This document shows positions 22,843 through 31,656 of a stretch of 64,000 bases of DNA, one piece after another; the first letter of the stretch is position 1, and each line of letters opens with the position of its first letter. Made by a program: the position numbers and the translations under genes. The notes beneath the pieces were generated by a model that saw only the letters and a list, made by a program, of their open reading frames with translations, did no database searches and was not told the DNA's origin. Origin of the DNA: JBASEY01 sp049652745. GTDB lineage: Bacteria > CSSED10-310. Where the stretch lies: positions 4,204 to 68,203 of the forward strand of contig JBASEY010000021.1 of NCBI GenBank assembly GCA_049652745.1, in the 5' to 3' direction.

Positions 22843-23985
22843 ATGAAAAAGTTTTGTTTAAGCGTTGTTTTGATTATTATTGTGTTGACAGGATGTCACC
22901 ATCACTCAGACGCACCCTCTTCAACAACTGTAGTGGCGAGTTTTCTGGATGCTCAATCGCCGGCATTTAAAATATATGCTGTTAATCCCGCTCTTTATCC
23001 ATATGTCATGGCATATTTTCGTACCATGGATGGCAACCGGGATCCTTTGATTAATTTAAATGTTGCCAATGTTGCTTTATATGTTGAAGGGCAGGTGTAC
23101 GATCCTTATAAAAAACAATACGTAGTCCAAACACTGAAGGAAAGAAGGGAAGGTTTCCGAACGGTTTTGGTGCTGGATTGCAGTGCCAGCATGGCTGGTC
23201 AACCGTTTTCCAATATGCTCGATGCTGCAAGAAGCTTTATCGATTTTAAAAGTCCTTCGGATGAAATTGGTATTCTGGCTCTGACGGATACTGTCCAAAC
23301 GATTTGCCCGTTTACGAAAGACAAGGGACGTTTACGTACATATCTGAATGATTTAAAGCCTATCGGTAGAAGAACACCGATCTATGATGGACTCGGAACA
23401 GCAATTCAAGCGTGTTTTACCGGAAGAGCGAGTGTTTCATTTACATCTTCGGATCCAGAAGTTACGATTCTCAGCAACATTGTGATTATCACGGATGGAG
23501 AAGACAATGGTAGCGCGCTCACGAGAGCGGATTTATTGAGAAATATAGAAAACATGAGAGTTCCTATTCCTATTTACAGCGTTATCTATACTGGAAAACC
23601 AGGCTATAACGTTACAGATTTAGCATATATCAGTACTGCATCTTTCGGTAGATACTGGACGATAGATGCCATGTCGTATTTATCATCGATCTGCTCAAAA
23701 ATTCAAGATATCAACCGCAACGATTATGTTCTGACTTTTAAATCATATTTGCCGGTTGACGGCCACAAGCATATCATGAAAATCGGTGTAAACTACGCGG
23801 GATTTTTGATGTTTAATGATGCCGAGTTTGAGACCATGAATATACAGATGGCCACGCCTGGATTAAGAGATTTGCGGAGCCATCTTGATCGGCAGATTCC
23901 GAAACTTGATGACAATAATCCTTACATGACATCATCACAATCATCTCCACCTTATGGTTCAAGTGAAATCCCTGCTGGTAAATAA
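22843..23985 (+). CDS. von Willebrand factor A domain lipoprotein
   Basis: The product is 380 residues. The signal peptide ends VLTGC (Cys about 19), a lipobox, followed by HHHSD. A vWA domain covers about residues 100-290: the MIDAS motif is VLDCSASM (DxSxS expected; here D-C-S-A-S retains D, S and S), with TDGEDNG as the later Asp cluster. AGGAGG precedes two adjacent ATGs, and the second gives better spacing. vWA domains mediate metal-dependent protein contacts. It lies 54 bases after the OmpA gene and shares its operon. Confidence 0.85.
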   Translation: MKKFCLSVVLIIIVLTGCHHHSDAPSSTTVVASFLDAQSPAFKIYAVNPALYPYVMAYFRTMDGNRDPLINLNVANVALYVEGQVYDPYKKQYVVQTLKERREGFRTVLVLDCSASMAGQPFSNMLDAARSFIDFKSPSDEIGILALTDTVQTICPFTKDKGRLRTYLNDLKPIGRRTPIYDGLGTAIQACFTGRASVSFTSSDPEVTILSNIVIITDGEDNGSALTRADLLRNIENMRVPIPIYSVIYTGKPGYNVTDLAYISTASFGRYWTIDAMSYLSSICSKIQDINRNDYVLTFKSYLPVDGHKHIMKIGVNYAGFLMFNDAEFETMNIQMATPGLRDLRSHLDRQIPKLDDNNPYMTSSQSSPPYGSSEIPAGK

Positions 23986-24056
23986 GAATATTGAAAAGAT
24001 GCTACCGGTATAACGACACATAGAAAAAATTATCTTTGAAAGCTATGTGATTGAAC

Positions 24057-26375
24057 ATGGTGCGACCTAATATAGATAGTACGGTAATTCTATATCCTGA
24101 TTTTGAACATAGGCAGAACAATACATTTTGTGAGATCCCCTTAATTCAAAAAGATAGTAAAAAATCTTACACTGTGTACAGTATTGGGAGTAATAAAAAT
24201 TGTGATATTGTTCTGCCTCATCGCACCGTTTCAGGGCACCATGCTGATTTAATTGTCAATAAAGGTAAGACGAAGATTAAAGTTAAAGATCGGCGTAGCG
24301 CAAATGGAGTTTATGATCATCTTGGTGATCGCTTTTCAGAAAACAGCTATTATTTCGAACCTGGTCGCACCTCGTTTACTATTCAAATAAGTATTTTTAC
24401 GCTGATATTAGGCAAAGATGGTGAGCATTTATATGTAAAGTATGGCGAGAATAGCGACCAATACCGAATTGAAGCAAATCAGCTATATTATAACATTGGT
24501 AAGAAACAGATTCTTAAAAATATTGATATTGTCATTCATCCAGGAGAATTTGTTGGATTGTTTGGACCTTCCGGTTCAGGAAAAACAACGTTATTAAAGT
24601 TGTTGAGCGGAAACAAACGACCGACGAAAGGCAACGTTTACATTGGTGGTTTACCTTTAAAAGATCACTTTGATTTGCTTAGGGAACGAGTCGGCTATGT
24701 TCCCCAAGATGATATAATTTATAGAGAATTTACTGTTGAAGAATCATTGTTGTATTCCGCAAAATTAAGATTACCGGCTGGGACGGAGTTAGAAGATTTA
24801 AAAAAAGTTGTTGATGAAACACTGGCTCATCTAGATATAGTAGGAATTAGACATCAACGCGTGTCTTCGTTAAGTGGAGGTCAACGAAAACGTGTCAGTA
24901 TCGGGGTGGAAATGTTGACAAGCCCCAGGATTCTGATGATGGATGAACCCGATGCAGGACTGGACCCTCATATTCAGGATCAGTTGATGGATGAGTTTAG
25001 AAAACAGGCGGATTCGGGAGCAGCGGTGATAATGACGACGCATACGTTGGATAATTTCCATCGTTTCGATTACGTTGCAATTATATCAATGGGCCATCTG
25101 GTGTTTTACGGCGCCCCTTCAGATGCGCTGGCTTTTTTTAAAAAAGAAGAGGAAACGTACAAAGCAAGAGATATTTTCAGAGAGCTGGACACTAGAAAAG
25201 AAGGCAATCCAACCCATAGGGAATCTATAGCCGAAAGGCATGCTGCAAATTATAAAAACACCATTTGCTATAAACGGATAATCACTGACAGATCAACAAA
25301 AACTACCGATGATAAGTCACCTAAATCTATATCGGAAAAGATAACGGATACACTGCGCAATCTACCGCGATCAATCATTGATTTTGAGTATAAAAAATTC
25401 TGGAATTTGATTGACAGGCATATTCACCTTAGATTGGGTAACTGGCGGACACTACTATTGTATCTTATGGTACCGATAGTTGTTCTGTTTATCTTATCGA
25501 TGCAACAGACAGTATCAACGGATGAGATCGCATCGATGAAAAGCGATCAAGAGCATTATGCTGAATCAATAGAGAGACAAAAAAGCGGAAAGAATGAAAA
25601 TAAAGGAGAAAAAGAAAATAAGCCATTAAACACAGACTCGTCGCAAATCGTAGATATGCAGCCGGTAGTGCCCGAATTGGATATTGAGTCCAGCCGAATG
25701 CTGTTAAAACCGAAAATTCCTCATATTTTTCCCCTTACTCTTGTGCTGACCGCCATATTTTGCGGCATCTTTATCTCAAGTTCCGAAATTTCACAAGAAT
25801 GGAGCATCTATAAAAGAGAACGCCTTGTTTGCACCAGTATCTTACCATATATATTATCCAAAATACCTTTACTGTTTGGAATCACGTTTATTCAAATGTC
25901 GATATTGTTTTCCTTTACGGTGGTCATAAAAGATATTCATGGAATACCTTTTTTAATGGGTCTTACCACTCTGACATTAGTTGCATGGAGCAGTGTTTGC
26001 CTGGGTCTTTTACTGTCAAGTATCGATAAATCAGGTAAAACAGCAATTATCCTGTCAATCGTTTTCATTATTCCACAAATTATATGGTCTGGCGCGATTG
26101 CTCCAAATTTCTTCGAAAAAATGCACAAGATTCCCAAAGCTATTTCGAATGTTCTTGTCAGTCGGTGGGGATTTGAAGGCCTGGCGCTTGTCTTTAATGA
26201 TAATGCTATTATTAAATGGGGTTCAAAAGTTGTTGAACATCAACTGGGGTTTATGCCTCATGAGGAGGTTTTTGGGAACCCATTGTTTAAAGTTCATTTT
26301 CCTATGGTGATAATCTGTTTGGTTCTGTTCTTTTTTGTCTGGATATCACTAAAAACCCAGGATTTAATGGATTAA
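24057..26375 (+). CDS. FHA-ABC ATPase-ABC2 permease fusion (ABCG-type half transporter)
   Basis: The product is 772 residues with three parts. An N-terminal FHA domain (about 25-125; IGSNKNCDIVLPHRTVSGHH holds the phospho-Thr-binding G/R/S/H residues) comes first. An ABC ATPase follows (about 145-360; Walker A GPSGSGKTTL, signature LSGGQRKRVSIGVEM, Walker B MMDEPDAGLD, switch MTTHTL). Last is an ABC-2 type permease (about 465-770; six TM segments, with a Lys/Glu-rich periplasmic insert around 500-545). The signature LSGGQRKRVS places it in the ABCG/White group. FHA fusion suggests control by a Ser/Thr kinase, none of which is in the window. The start could be TTG 24051 or ATG 24057. Confidence 0.88.
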   Translation: MVRPNIDSTVILYPDFEHRQNNTFCEIPLIQKDSKKSYTVYSIGSNKNCDIVLPHRTVSGHHADLIVNKGKTKIKVKDRRSANGVYDHLGDRFSENSYYFEPGRTSFTIQISIFTLILGKDGEHLYVKYGENSDQYRIEANQLYYNIGKKQILKNIDIVIHPGEFVGLFGPSGSGKTTLLKLLSGNKRPTKGNVYIGGLPLKDHFDLLRERVGYVPQDDIIYREFTVEESLLYSAKLRLPAGTELEDLKKVVDETLAHLDIVGIRHQRVSSLSGGQRKRVSIGVEMLTSPRILMMDEPDAGLDPHIQDQLMDEFRKQADSGAAVIMTTHTLDNFHRFDYVAIISMGHLVFYGAPSDALAFFKKEEETYKARDIFRELDTRKEGNPTHRESIAERHAANYKNTICYKRIITDRSTKTTDDKSPKSISEKITDTLRNLPRSIIDFEYKKFWNLIDRHIHLRLGNWRTLLLYLMVPIVVLFILSMQQTVSTDEIASMKSDQEHYAESIERQKSGKNENKGEKENKPLNTDSSQIVDMQPVVPELDIESSRMLLKPKIPHIFPLTLVLTAIFCGIFISSSEISQEWSIYKRERLVCTSILPYILSKIPLLFGITFIQMSILFSFTVVIKDIHGIPFLMGLTTLTLVAWSSVCLGLLLSSIDKSGKTAIILSIVFIIPQIIWSGAIAPNFFEKMHKIPKAISNVLVSRWGFEGLALVFNDNAIIKWGSKVVEHQLGFMPHEEVFGNPLFKVHFPMVIICLVLFFFVWISLKTQDLMD

Positions 26376-26626
26376 GTTCAAATAAACACTTCCAAAATCT
26401 TACAATAAACAATTTTGTCCCATCCGTCTCATAAGTCCCATATCCCAAACTTCCCACCACTGTAACCTTTAAACCACTTTATCTATCCAAAGCGCAGGGT
26501 TTATTGATCCGGCACACCGGAACATCTATGATACCCGAATCACCGAACCTGAAAGGACAGTTGTTTTTGGGTTCACGGCACCGGCGCTGGCGATGGAGAT
26601 GATAGTTAAGACCGAAACCTAAGATA
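26376..26626. other. Intergenic with short coding remnant
   Basis: 250 bases before cls. Bases 26473-26622 are open in one frame and look coding (see separate entry). No terminator is obvious after the FHA-ABC gene. Confidence 0.5.
26473..26622 (+). pseudogene. Unrecognised coding remnant before cls
   Basis: After a TAA, 49 codons are open to TAA 26620-26622 and include FIDPAHRNIYDTRITEPERT and VVFGFTAPALAMEMIVKTE. The composition looks like genuine protein but there is no start codon. It ends 4 bases before cls. It is likely the tail of a deleted gene that once led the cls operon. Confidence 0.3.
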
Positions 26627-28138
26627 ATGAAAGCTCTTGTGGATCAAAGCAGTTGCAGACAACAAACAGTGTTGGAAATCCGTCGATTGGCCAATCAGGC
26701 GTTTTCACGTGCCGCAGGCGCGCCGCTTGTCGAAGGGAATCACATCCGACTGCTCAAGGATGCCCGGGAAAACTATCCGGCCTGGCTTGAAGCGATAGCA
26801 GGAGCCAAACACCATATCTATTTTGAAAGCTATATCATTCGTGACGATTTTTCCGGTCGCCGATTTGCCGATGCTCTGATCGCCAAAGCACAGGAAGGTG
26901 TTATTGTGCGGCTTATTTACGATTGGATGGGCGGGCTAGGCAATACGTCGAAGTTGTTTTGGCGACGGTTGCGCGCCGGCGGAGCCGATGTGCGGTGTTA
27001 TAATCCGCCGCGCATTGGCAACACGCTGGGGTGGCTGTCGCGTGATCACCGTAAAATGCTGTCGGTTGACGGGCAAGTGGGATTTATTTCGGGATTGTGC
27101 GTCGGCAAGATGTGGGAAGGCGTTCCTGAAAAGGGTATCGAACCGTGGCGTGACACCGGAGTGGAAATCCGCGGCATGGCGGTGCGTGATATGGAGCTGG
27201 CGTTTGCGCAGGTTTGGGCGATGATGGGTGATCCGATCCCGGAGCAGGAAATCGATGCTATGGGTCTCCCGCAGGATTCCGGCGATATGAGCGTGCGGGT
27301 TGTGGCCAGCCTGCCGTCGACCGCAGGCATGTTTCGTCTGGATCAACTCATCGCGGCGCTCGCCACAAAAAGGCTGTGGTTGACGGATGCGTATTTTGCC
27401 GGCATGAGCGCCTATATTCAGGCTCTGATGGTCGCCGCGAAAGACGGTGTCGATGTCAGGCTGCTCGTGCCGAATTCGACGGATATCCCTGCAATAAAAC
27501 CGTTGTCCCGTGCGGGGTATCGAACACTTTTAGCGGCAGGTGTGCGTGTGTTCGAGTGGAACGGCACCATGCTTCATGCCAAAACCGCCGTGGCTGATGG
27601 ACGTTGGGCCCGAGTCGGATCGACAAACCTGAATATCGCCAGTTGGTTCGGTAATTGTGAGCTGGACGCAGTCATCGAAAACGAAGCGTTTGCTCGCGAT
27701 ATGGAAGATATGTATGTAGAGGATTTGACCAATGCGACCGAAATTGTTCTGGATGCCAAGCGCAAAGCGTATCCTATCGGGCCAACCCGTCAACCTCATC
27801 GGATCATGACCAGTGGTGGCGGCAGTATGGGGCGGGCGGCGGCAGGAGCGGTTCGTATCGGTAACACGATCGGAGCGGCTGTCACGGACCGGCGGGTGCT
27901 GGAACCGACCGAAATGCGTATCACAACAACAGTCGGCGCTGTCCTGCTGGCGTTGGCGATCCTGTTGATTTTCTTTCCACGGATACTGGTTTACCCGATC
28001 GTCGTCTTTTTTTTGTGGAATGCAATGGTATTCTTTTATAAAAGCTTCAAACTGTTTCGTCAAAGCCGGATATATCATCAGAGTCCGGACTTGGAAAATG
28101 AGGAAAACGAAACCACTTCAATAGCGGAGGAAAAATGA
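26627..28138 (+). CDS. cls: Cardiolipin synthase-like phospholipase D protein
   Basis: The product is 503 residues with two HKD motifs, HRKMLSVD (about residue 141) and HAKTAVAD (about 317), each followed by the usual GS/TN residues (FISG; VGSTNLN). This is the bacterial Cls fold, which transfers phosphatidyl groups at the membrane. Unlike E. coli ClsA it has no N-terminal TM pair. Instead, two hydrophobic segments lie near the C-terminus (about 430-475), followed by an acidic tail. The TM segments at the C-terminal end are unusual. Its stop overlaps the next ATG (ATGA). The ribosome-binding site is weak. Confidence 0.85.
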   Translation: MKALVDQSSCRQQTVLEIRRLANQAFSRAAGAPLVEGNHIRLLKDARENYPAWLEAIAGAKHHIYFESYIIRDDFSGRRFADALIAKAQEGVIVRLIYDWMGGLGNTSKLFWRRLRAGGADVRCYNPPRIGNTLGWLSRDHRKMLSVDGQVGFISGLCVGKMWEGVPEKGIEPWRDTGVEIRGMAVRDMELAFAQVWAMMGDPIPEQEIDAMGLPQDSGDMSVRVVASLPSTAGMFRLDQLIAALATKRLWLTDAYFAGMSAYIQALMVAAKDGVDVRLLVPNSTDIPAIKPLSRAGYRTLLAAGVRVFEWNGTMLHAKTAVADGRWARVGSTNLNIASWFGNCELDAVIENEAFARDMEDMYVEDLTNATEIVLDAKRKAYPIGPTRQPHRIMTSGGGSMGRAAAGAVRIGNTIGAAVTDRRVLEPTEMRITTTVGAVLLALAILLIFFPRILVYPIVVFFLWNAMVFFYKSFKLFRQSRIYHQSPDLENEENETTSIAEEK

Positions 28139-28695
28139 ACAAGCCAATTCGTATTTTAGGAATCGCCGGGAGTGTCCGGCAACATTCATACAATCGCGGT
28201 GTTTTGAAAGCGGCAGCCGAACTGGTACCGGAAGACGTGACGCTTGAAATTTTCGATATTGCCGATGTGCCTGATTTCAATCAAGACAAGGAACAAAACC
28301 CACCAGCCAAAATCGTTGAATTGAAAAAACGTATTCGGGAAGCAGATGCTATTTTGTTTGCGACACCTGAATACAACTACTCTGTTCCCGGCGTGTTGAA
28401 AAACGTGATCGACTGGGTTTCACGCCCTTACGGTGATAATGCATGGGAAGGCAAGCCAGCCGCCATCATGGGAGCGTCAATAGGCGCAATTGCGACGGCC
28501 AGAGCACAATACCATTTACGTCAGATAATGGTTTTTCTGAATATGTTCCCTGTAAATCAGCCGGAAGTGATGATCGGTAACGCCGCACAAAAATTCGACA
28601 AGAACGGTAATTTGGTTGACGAAAAAACGAAAAATTTTATTCGACAACACCTGCAGGTTCTTGTTGACTGGACGTGCAGACTCCAAAAACTGTAA
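28135..28695 (+). CDS. NADPH-dependent FMN reductase
   Basis: The product is 186 residues of the SsuE/ChrR-like flavodoxin-fold family. The phosphate loop GIAGSVRQHSYNRG (about 9-22) and the FMN-contact segment TPEYNYSVPGVLKNVIDW (about 79-96) are both intact. It reduces FMN, quinones or metal oxyanions with NAD(P)H. GGAGG lies 7 bases before the ATG, which overlaps the cls stop, so the two genes are co-translated. It is a full-length contrast to the truncated flavodoxin cassette at 9291. Confidence 0.92.
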   Translation: MNKPIRILGIAGSVRQHSYNRGVLKAAAELVPEDVTLEIFDIADVPDFNQDKEQNPPAKIVELKKRIREADAILFATPEYNYSVPGVLKNVIDWVSRPYGDNAWEGKPAAIMGASIGAIATARAQYHLRQIMVFLNMFPVNQPEVMIGNAAQKFDKNGNLVDEKTKNFIRQHLQVLVDWTCRLQKL

Positions 28696-28699
28696 GTCA

Positions 28700-28780
28700 T
28701 TTGGGGACAGACTCCTGAGAAGCAATTTGGAGAAGCAATTTGGGGACAGACTCCTGAGAAGCAGGAAGAAAGGAATGAGA
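28700..28780 (+). repeat. GGGGACAGACTCC repeat pair
   Basis: TTTGGGGACAGACTCCTGAGA occurs at about 28700 and 28736, the same family as in the integron region but on the opposite strand. A third, partial AATTTGGAGAAGC lies between them. Confidence 0.7.
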
Positions 28781-28911
28781 AGCGAGATCGAATGCCAAAT
28801 TTCCGTTCCTTTCTCTCCGCTTCTTCATCCATTTGACGAATCGGGCAGAAATTTCGTTTAATTAATATTGTTCGTGTCGTTGGACAATGCGCCACGGAAA
28901 GGAGGGCTGCC

Positions 28912-29415
28912 ATGTTTCGCCTGGTGATGGTGATTGTTCTCTGTTTTGCCTTGTTTACAGGTTTTGCCTACTTTTATATGTCTAAACAGGCCGACCGCTT
29001 CATGGATCGAATACAACATGAGGTGTTGGAATTATTCGATCGGCGGGCGGGGTTGGACCCAGTCAAAGATGCTGTACAGCGGATTGCCCGCGAACAAAAG
29101 ATCGAGATTTTCCCCAACGATATCAAAGTGCAAATTGTGACTACCACTGATTCTCCCGCTGCAGCGATTGTCGGTATGGCAGCCGCTATGGATTCGGTTG
29201 GGGAAGCGATCGAAGTTGCGGTGAATTTTACTGTGCGCCAGTTTTTTTATTCACACACCTTTTCGCGAAAAGCGTCGAAACAATTGAAAGGTATGGCTGC
29301 CGGCGATCGACCACATGGGGGTTTTTCCGGCGGCTTCGATGTGTCGCGGCCAACTCGTGACGTGCATTCTCATAGGCAATCCGTCGAAAGAGCCGTGAGC
29401 GGCCAAAGTCCATGA
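28912..29415 (+). CDS. Single-TM protein, unknown
   Basis: The product is 167 residues. A signal anchor (about 2-23) is followed by a region with heptad-like hydrophobics (DRIQHEVLELFDRRA) and a segment with mixed alpha/beta pattern (FPNDIKVQIVTTTD, then a Gly/Ala stretch AAIVGMAAAMDSVG). The C-terminus is Gly/His/Arg-rich and looks disordered. AAAGGAGG lies 5 bases before the ATG. I do not recognise it. Confidence 0.65.
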   Translation: MFRLVMVIVLCFALFTGFAYFYMSKQADRFMDRIQHEVLELFDRRAGLDPVKDAVQRIAREQKIEIFPNDIKVQIVTTTDSPAAAIVGMAAAMDSVGEAIEVAVNFTVRQFFYSHTFSRKASKQLKGMAAGDRPHGGFSGGFDVSRPTRDVHSHRQSVERAVSGQSP

Positions 29416-29462
29416 ACACTTCTCTCTACAAATCGCTGAATGCTGACCAATTTTTTACCGGT

Positions 29463-30305
29463 TTATGAATGAGAGTGGGCTTTTTTAGCGGAGCCGCCGT
29501 CATCCCCTTCGGCCGCCTTATCTTCAAATGATATCACCCGGTGCGGAAAAGCAAGCTGTATTCCATTCTGCTCCAGCGCTTTTTTAATTTTTATGAGCAA
29601 CTCAGTTTTCAATGTATACCATTCAGTTGTCGGAGCCCAAATAAAAATCTGTAGTTCGACCGCTCGTTCAGTCAAGTTGTCGACAAAAACCATGGGCGCG
29701 GGATTGATCAGAGCCATTTCTTCCCTGTTGATGACATCGTTGATGGTTTTTATGGCCAGATCGGTATCGTCACGATAACGAATGCCGATAATATAGCCGA
29801 ATCGCCGCACGATATTCGATACATAATTTGTCAAAGATCCTGTAAATACGTGTATATTTGGTATTCTCACATACAGTCCATCGAGTGTACGCACTTCCGT
29901 TGACATGATTTTGATATCGTTGACGATGCCCACCGTACCATCGATATTGACGGCGTCTCCAATTTTTATCGGTCTTTCAATCATCAAAAAAACGCCGGAA
30001 ATAAAATTACTGACGATATTTTGGCTGGCGAATCCAATCACGATACCGGCAAACCCTCCAGCGACCAACAAACCCGACAATCTGATTCCCAGCAAAGGCA
30101 GGGCAATGAGAAGCGCCAGCGTAAACACGCCGTAATAGGCTGTTTTTATAATAATTTGCAAGTTGTCTTTAGAGACTTTGTCTTTAAAAACGCGTCGTAA
30201 AAAATTCGTCAGCAACTGAGCTGTCGGCCAGGAAGCCAAAATGATAGCCACGGACAAAAACAGATCAAAGAATGTGACATTACCAAATAGAACCGTGTTC
30301 AACAT
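29463..30305 (-). CDS. MscS-family small mechanosensitive channel
   Basis: The product is 280 residues. Three TM helices precede the pore region, GLLVAGGFAGIVIGFASQNI (about 80-99), then VSNFISGVFLMIERPIKIGD, matching the MscS TM3 and the start of the beta domain. A cytoplasmic alpha/beta vestibule follows, and the protein ends His/Ser-rich. It should open under membrane tension to release solutes. The ATG overlaps the stop of the upstream DUF432 gene (TAATG) and has GGAG upstream, so the two are coupled. Confidence 0.92.
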   Translation of the reverse strand: MLNTVLFGNVTFFDLFLSVAIILASWPTAQLLTNFLRRVFKDKVSKDNLQIIIKTAYYGVFTLALLIALPLLGIRLSGLLVAGGFAGIVIGFASQNIVSNFISGVFLMIERPIKIGDAVNIDGTVGIVNDIKIMSTEVRTLDGLYVRIPNIHVFTGSLTNYVSNIVRRFGYIIGIRYRDDTDLAIKTINDVINREEMALINPAPMVFVDNLTERAVELQIFIWAPTTEWYTLKTELLIKIKKALEQNGIQLAFPHRVISFEDKAAEGDDGGSAKKAHSHS

Positions 30306-31060
30306 TACAAGTCTCCTTCCATCACAAACTTTCGGCTCACCATCGACAGCCGTTTCACGGCAAACAACTCCGTACTTCGCTGTAATCCTTGTTCTGAGGG
30401 CATGTCTTCAAAATCCGTTTCCGCTATATTCTTCCCGGTAATTCTCATCGTTGCTTTCATCATGATGATGGATTCATTGAAATAAATTTTCATGCCGTAT
30501 CCATTAAATATACTTTTAGAGACGTTCACCCATTGGTTGGTTTCATTTCTCAAATTCAAATGCATGATTCCTTCGCTGGAAATATCACAGTCCGGTTTTT
30601 CTGTTGAAACAGTACTGAGCCAGTATTTGCAGATATGACCGTCATGCGGGTTTCCATATAATGAATATTTTGACGGGGATACGGAAAAGACATCCAAAAC
30701 TTCTTCATTATCTTTGTATGTCACCAGAACAGCGATTTCGACGGGAAACGTGACGAAAATTTCAGTCGAATGATAGGGTTCAAGTAAAATAGGCGTTTCA
30801 AATGCGATCATCAAAAGGTGAGTCAGCAGCTTCGGCACATGCAAAGGCTCGACCGGATGAATTTTCACGCTACTGTCCGCCATCGCCAGGCGGCTGTCAA
30901 ATTGCTTGCCTCTACAGGTGCGTGTGTAATGCAACAGTCCATTGTGAGTATCCGCTTGAACAACGATTTCCCCGGTTTTAATGTCGATAGGAAGATTCTT
31001 GTCGCCGTATAAAATATGCTCGATGGATTTTTGCTTTTTTACGGGTTTTCTAACAGCCAT
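30305..31060 (-). CDS. DUF432 protein paired with MscS
   Basis: The product is 251 residues, matching in my reading the DUF432 family (PF04254): SSVKIHPVEPLHVPKLLTHL, then an HS-containing strand and CKYWLSTV later. DUF432 genes are often found next to mscS-like genes in bacteria and archaea, which supports the call. It is mostly beta, with no signal peptide or TM. AAGGAGG lies 8 bases before the ATG. It may gate or tether the channel, which is inference. Confidence 0.7.
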   Translation of the reverse strand: MAVRKPVKKQKSIEHILYGDKNLPIDIKTGEIVVQADTHNGLLHYTRTCRGKQFDSRLAMADSSVKIHPVEPLHVPKLLTHLLMIAFETPILLEPYHSTEIFVTFPVEIAVLVTYKDNEEVLDVFSVSPSKYSLYGNPHDGHICKYWLSTVSTEKPDCDISSEGIMHLNLRNETNQWVNVSKSIFNGYGMKIYFNESIIMMKATMRITGKNIAETDFEDMPSEQGLQRSTELFAVKRLSMVSRKFVMEGDL

Positions 31061-31265
31061 ATGTATCAGCCTCCTTGTTCAACACCGATCTTCGACAAGC
31101 TGAGTCTATCATCAGCAATGTTGAAAATCGAGGCGCAGCTTGGCACAATCATATCTTGAATATTCAATTGATTTTTATGGAAAGAACTCTGGCACTGCCA
31201 CCCTGATTTATGTATAGTATAGCGCGTCCCAAACGGGACGGGTATGGTTTTGGAGGTTTTAATCA

Positions 31266-31652
31266 TTGATTTTCGGTATCGGAACAGACATGATCGAAGT
31301 CGCTCGAGTGAAAAAATTTCTGACCAAAGGACTGGATAATTTGGACGGTATTTTTTCGGCTCAAGAAATAGAGTATTGTTCAGGAAAACGGTTTCCCGAG
31401 CGGAATTTCGCTGCTCGATTCGCCGCCAAAGAAGCCTTCATGAAAGCGCTGGGGACAGGGTGGAGAGGAGGGATCCGGTTTTGTGATATCGAAGTAGTTC
31501 TAAATAACCTGGGAAAACCTGGTATCGTATTGAAAGGAAAAGCTGCCGACATCTTGAAGCAGTCGGTGTCTTCAAACTGTCTAATTCATTTGTCATTATC
31601 ACATTTGAACCATTACGCTATTGCAATGGTGATCATTGAAACGGGAGAATAA
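31266..31652 (+). CDS. acpS: Holo-ACP synthase AcpS
   Basis: The product is 128 residues. GTDMIEVARV (about 6-15) holds the Mg-binding Asp, and FAARFAAKEAFMKALGTGW is the second signature with the catalytic Glu. The enzyme moves 4'-phosphopantetheine from CoA to the conserved Ser of ACP. The TTG start at 31266 is supported by GGAGG 8 bases upstream. It is the first gene of an operon that includes its likely substrate ACP (33403), so it may serve that carrier, the fatty-acid ACP, or both. Confidence 0.93.
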   Translation: MIFGIGTDMIEVARVKKFLTKGLDNLDGIFSAQEIEYCSGKRFPERNFAARFAAKEAFMKALGTGWRGGIRFCDIEVVLNNLGKPGIVLKGKAADILKQSVSSNCLIHLSLSHLNHYAIAMVIIETGE

Positions 31653-31656
31653 GTGT

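Noticed and set aside
31066..31266. 66-residue minus-strand ORF before acpS
   Set aside because: No ribosome-binding site, odd composition, and it covers the acpS promoter region.
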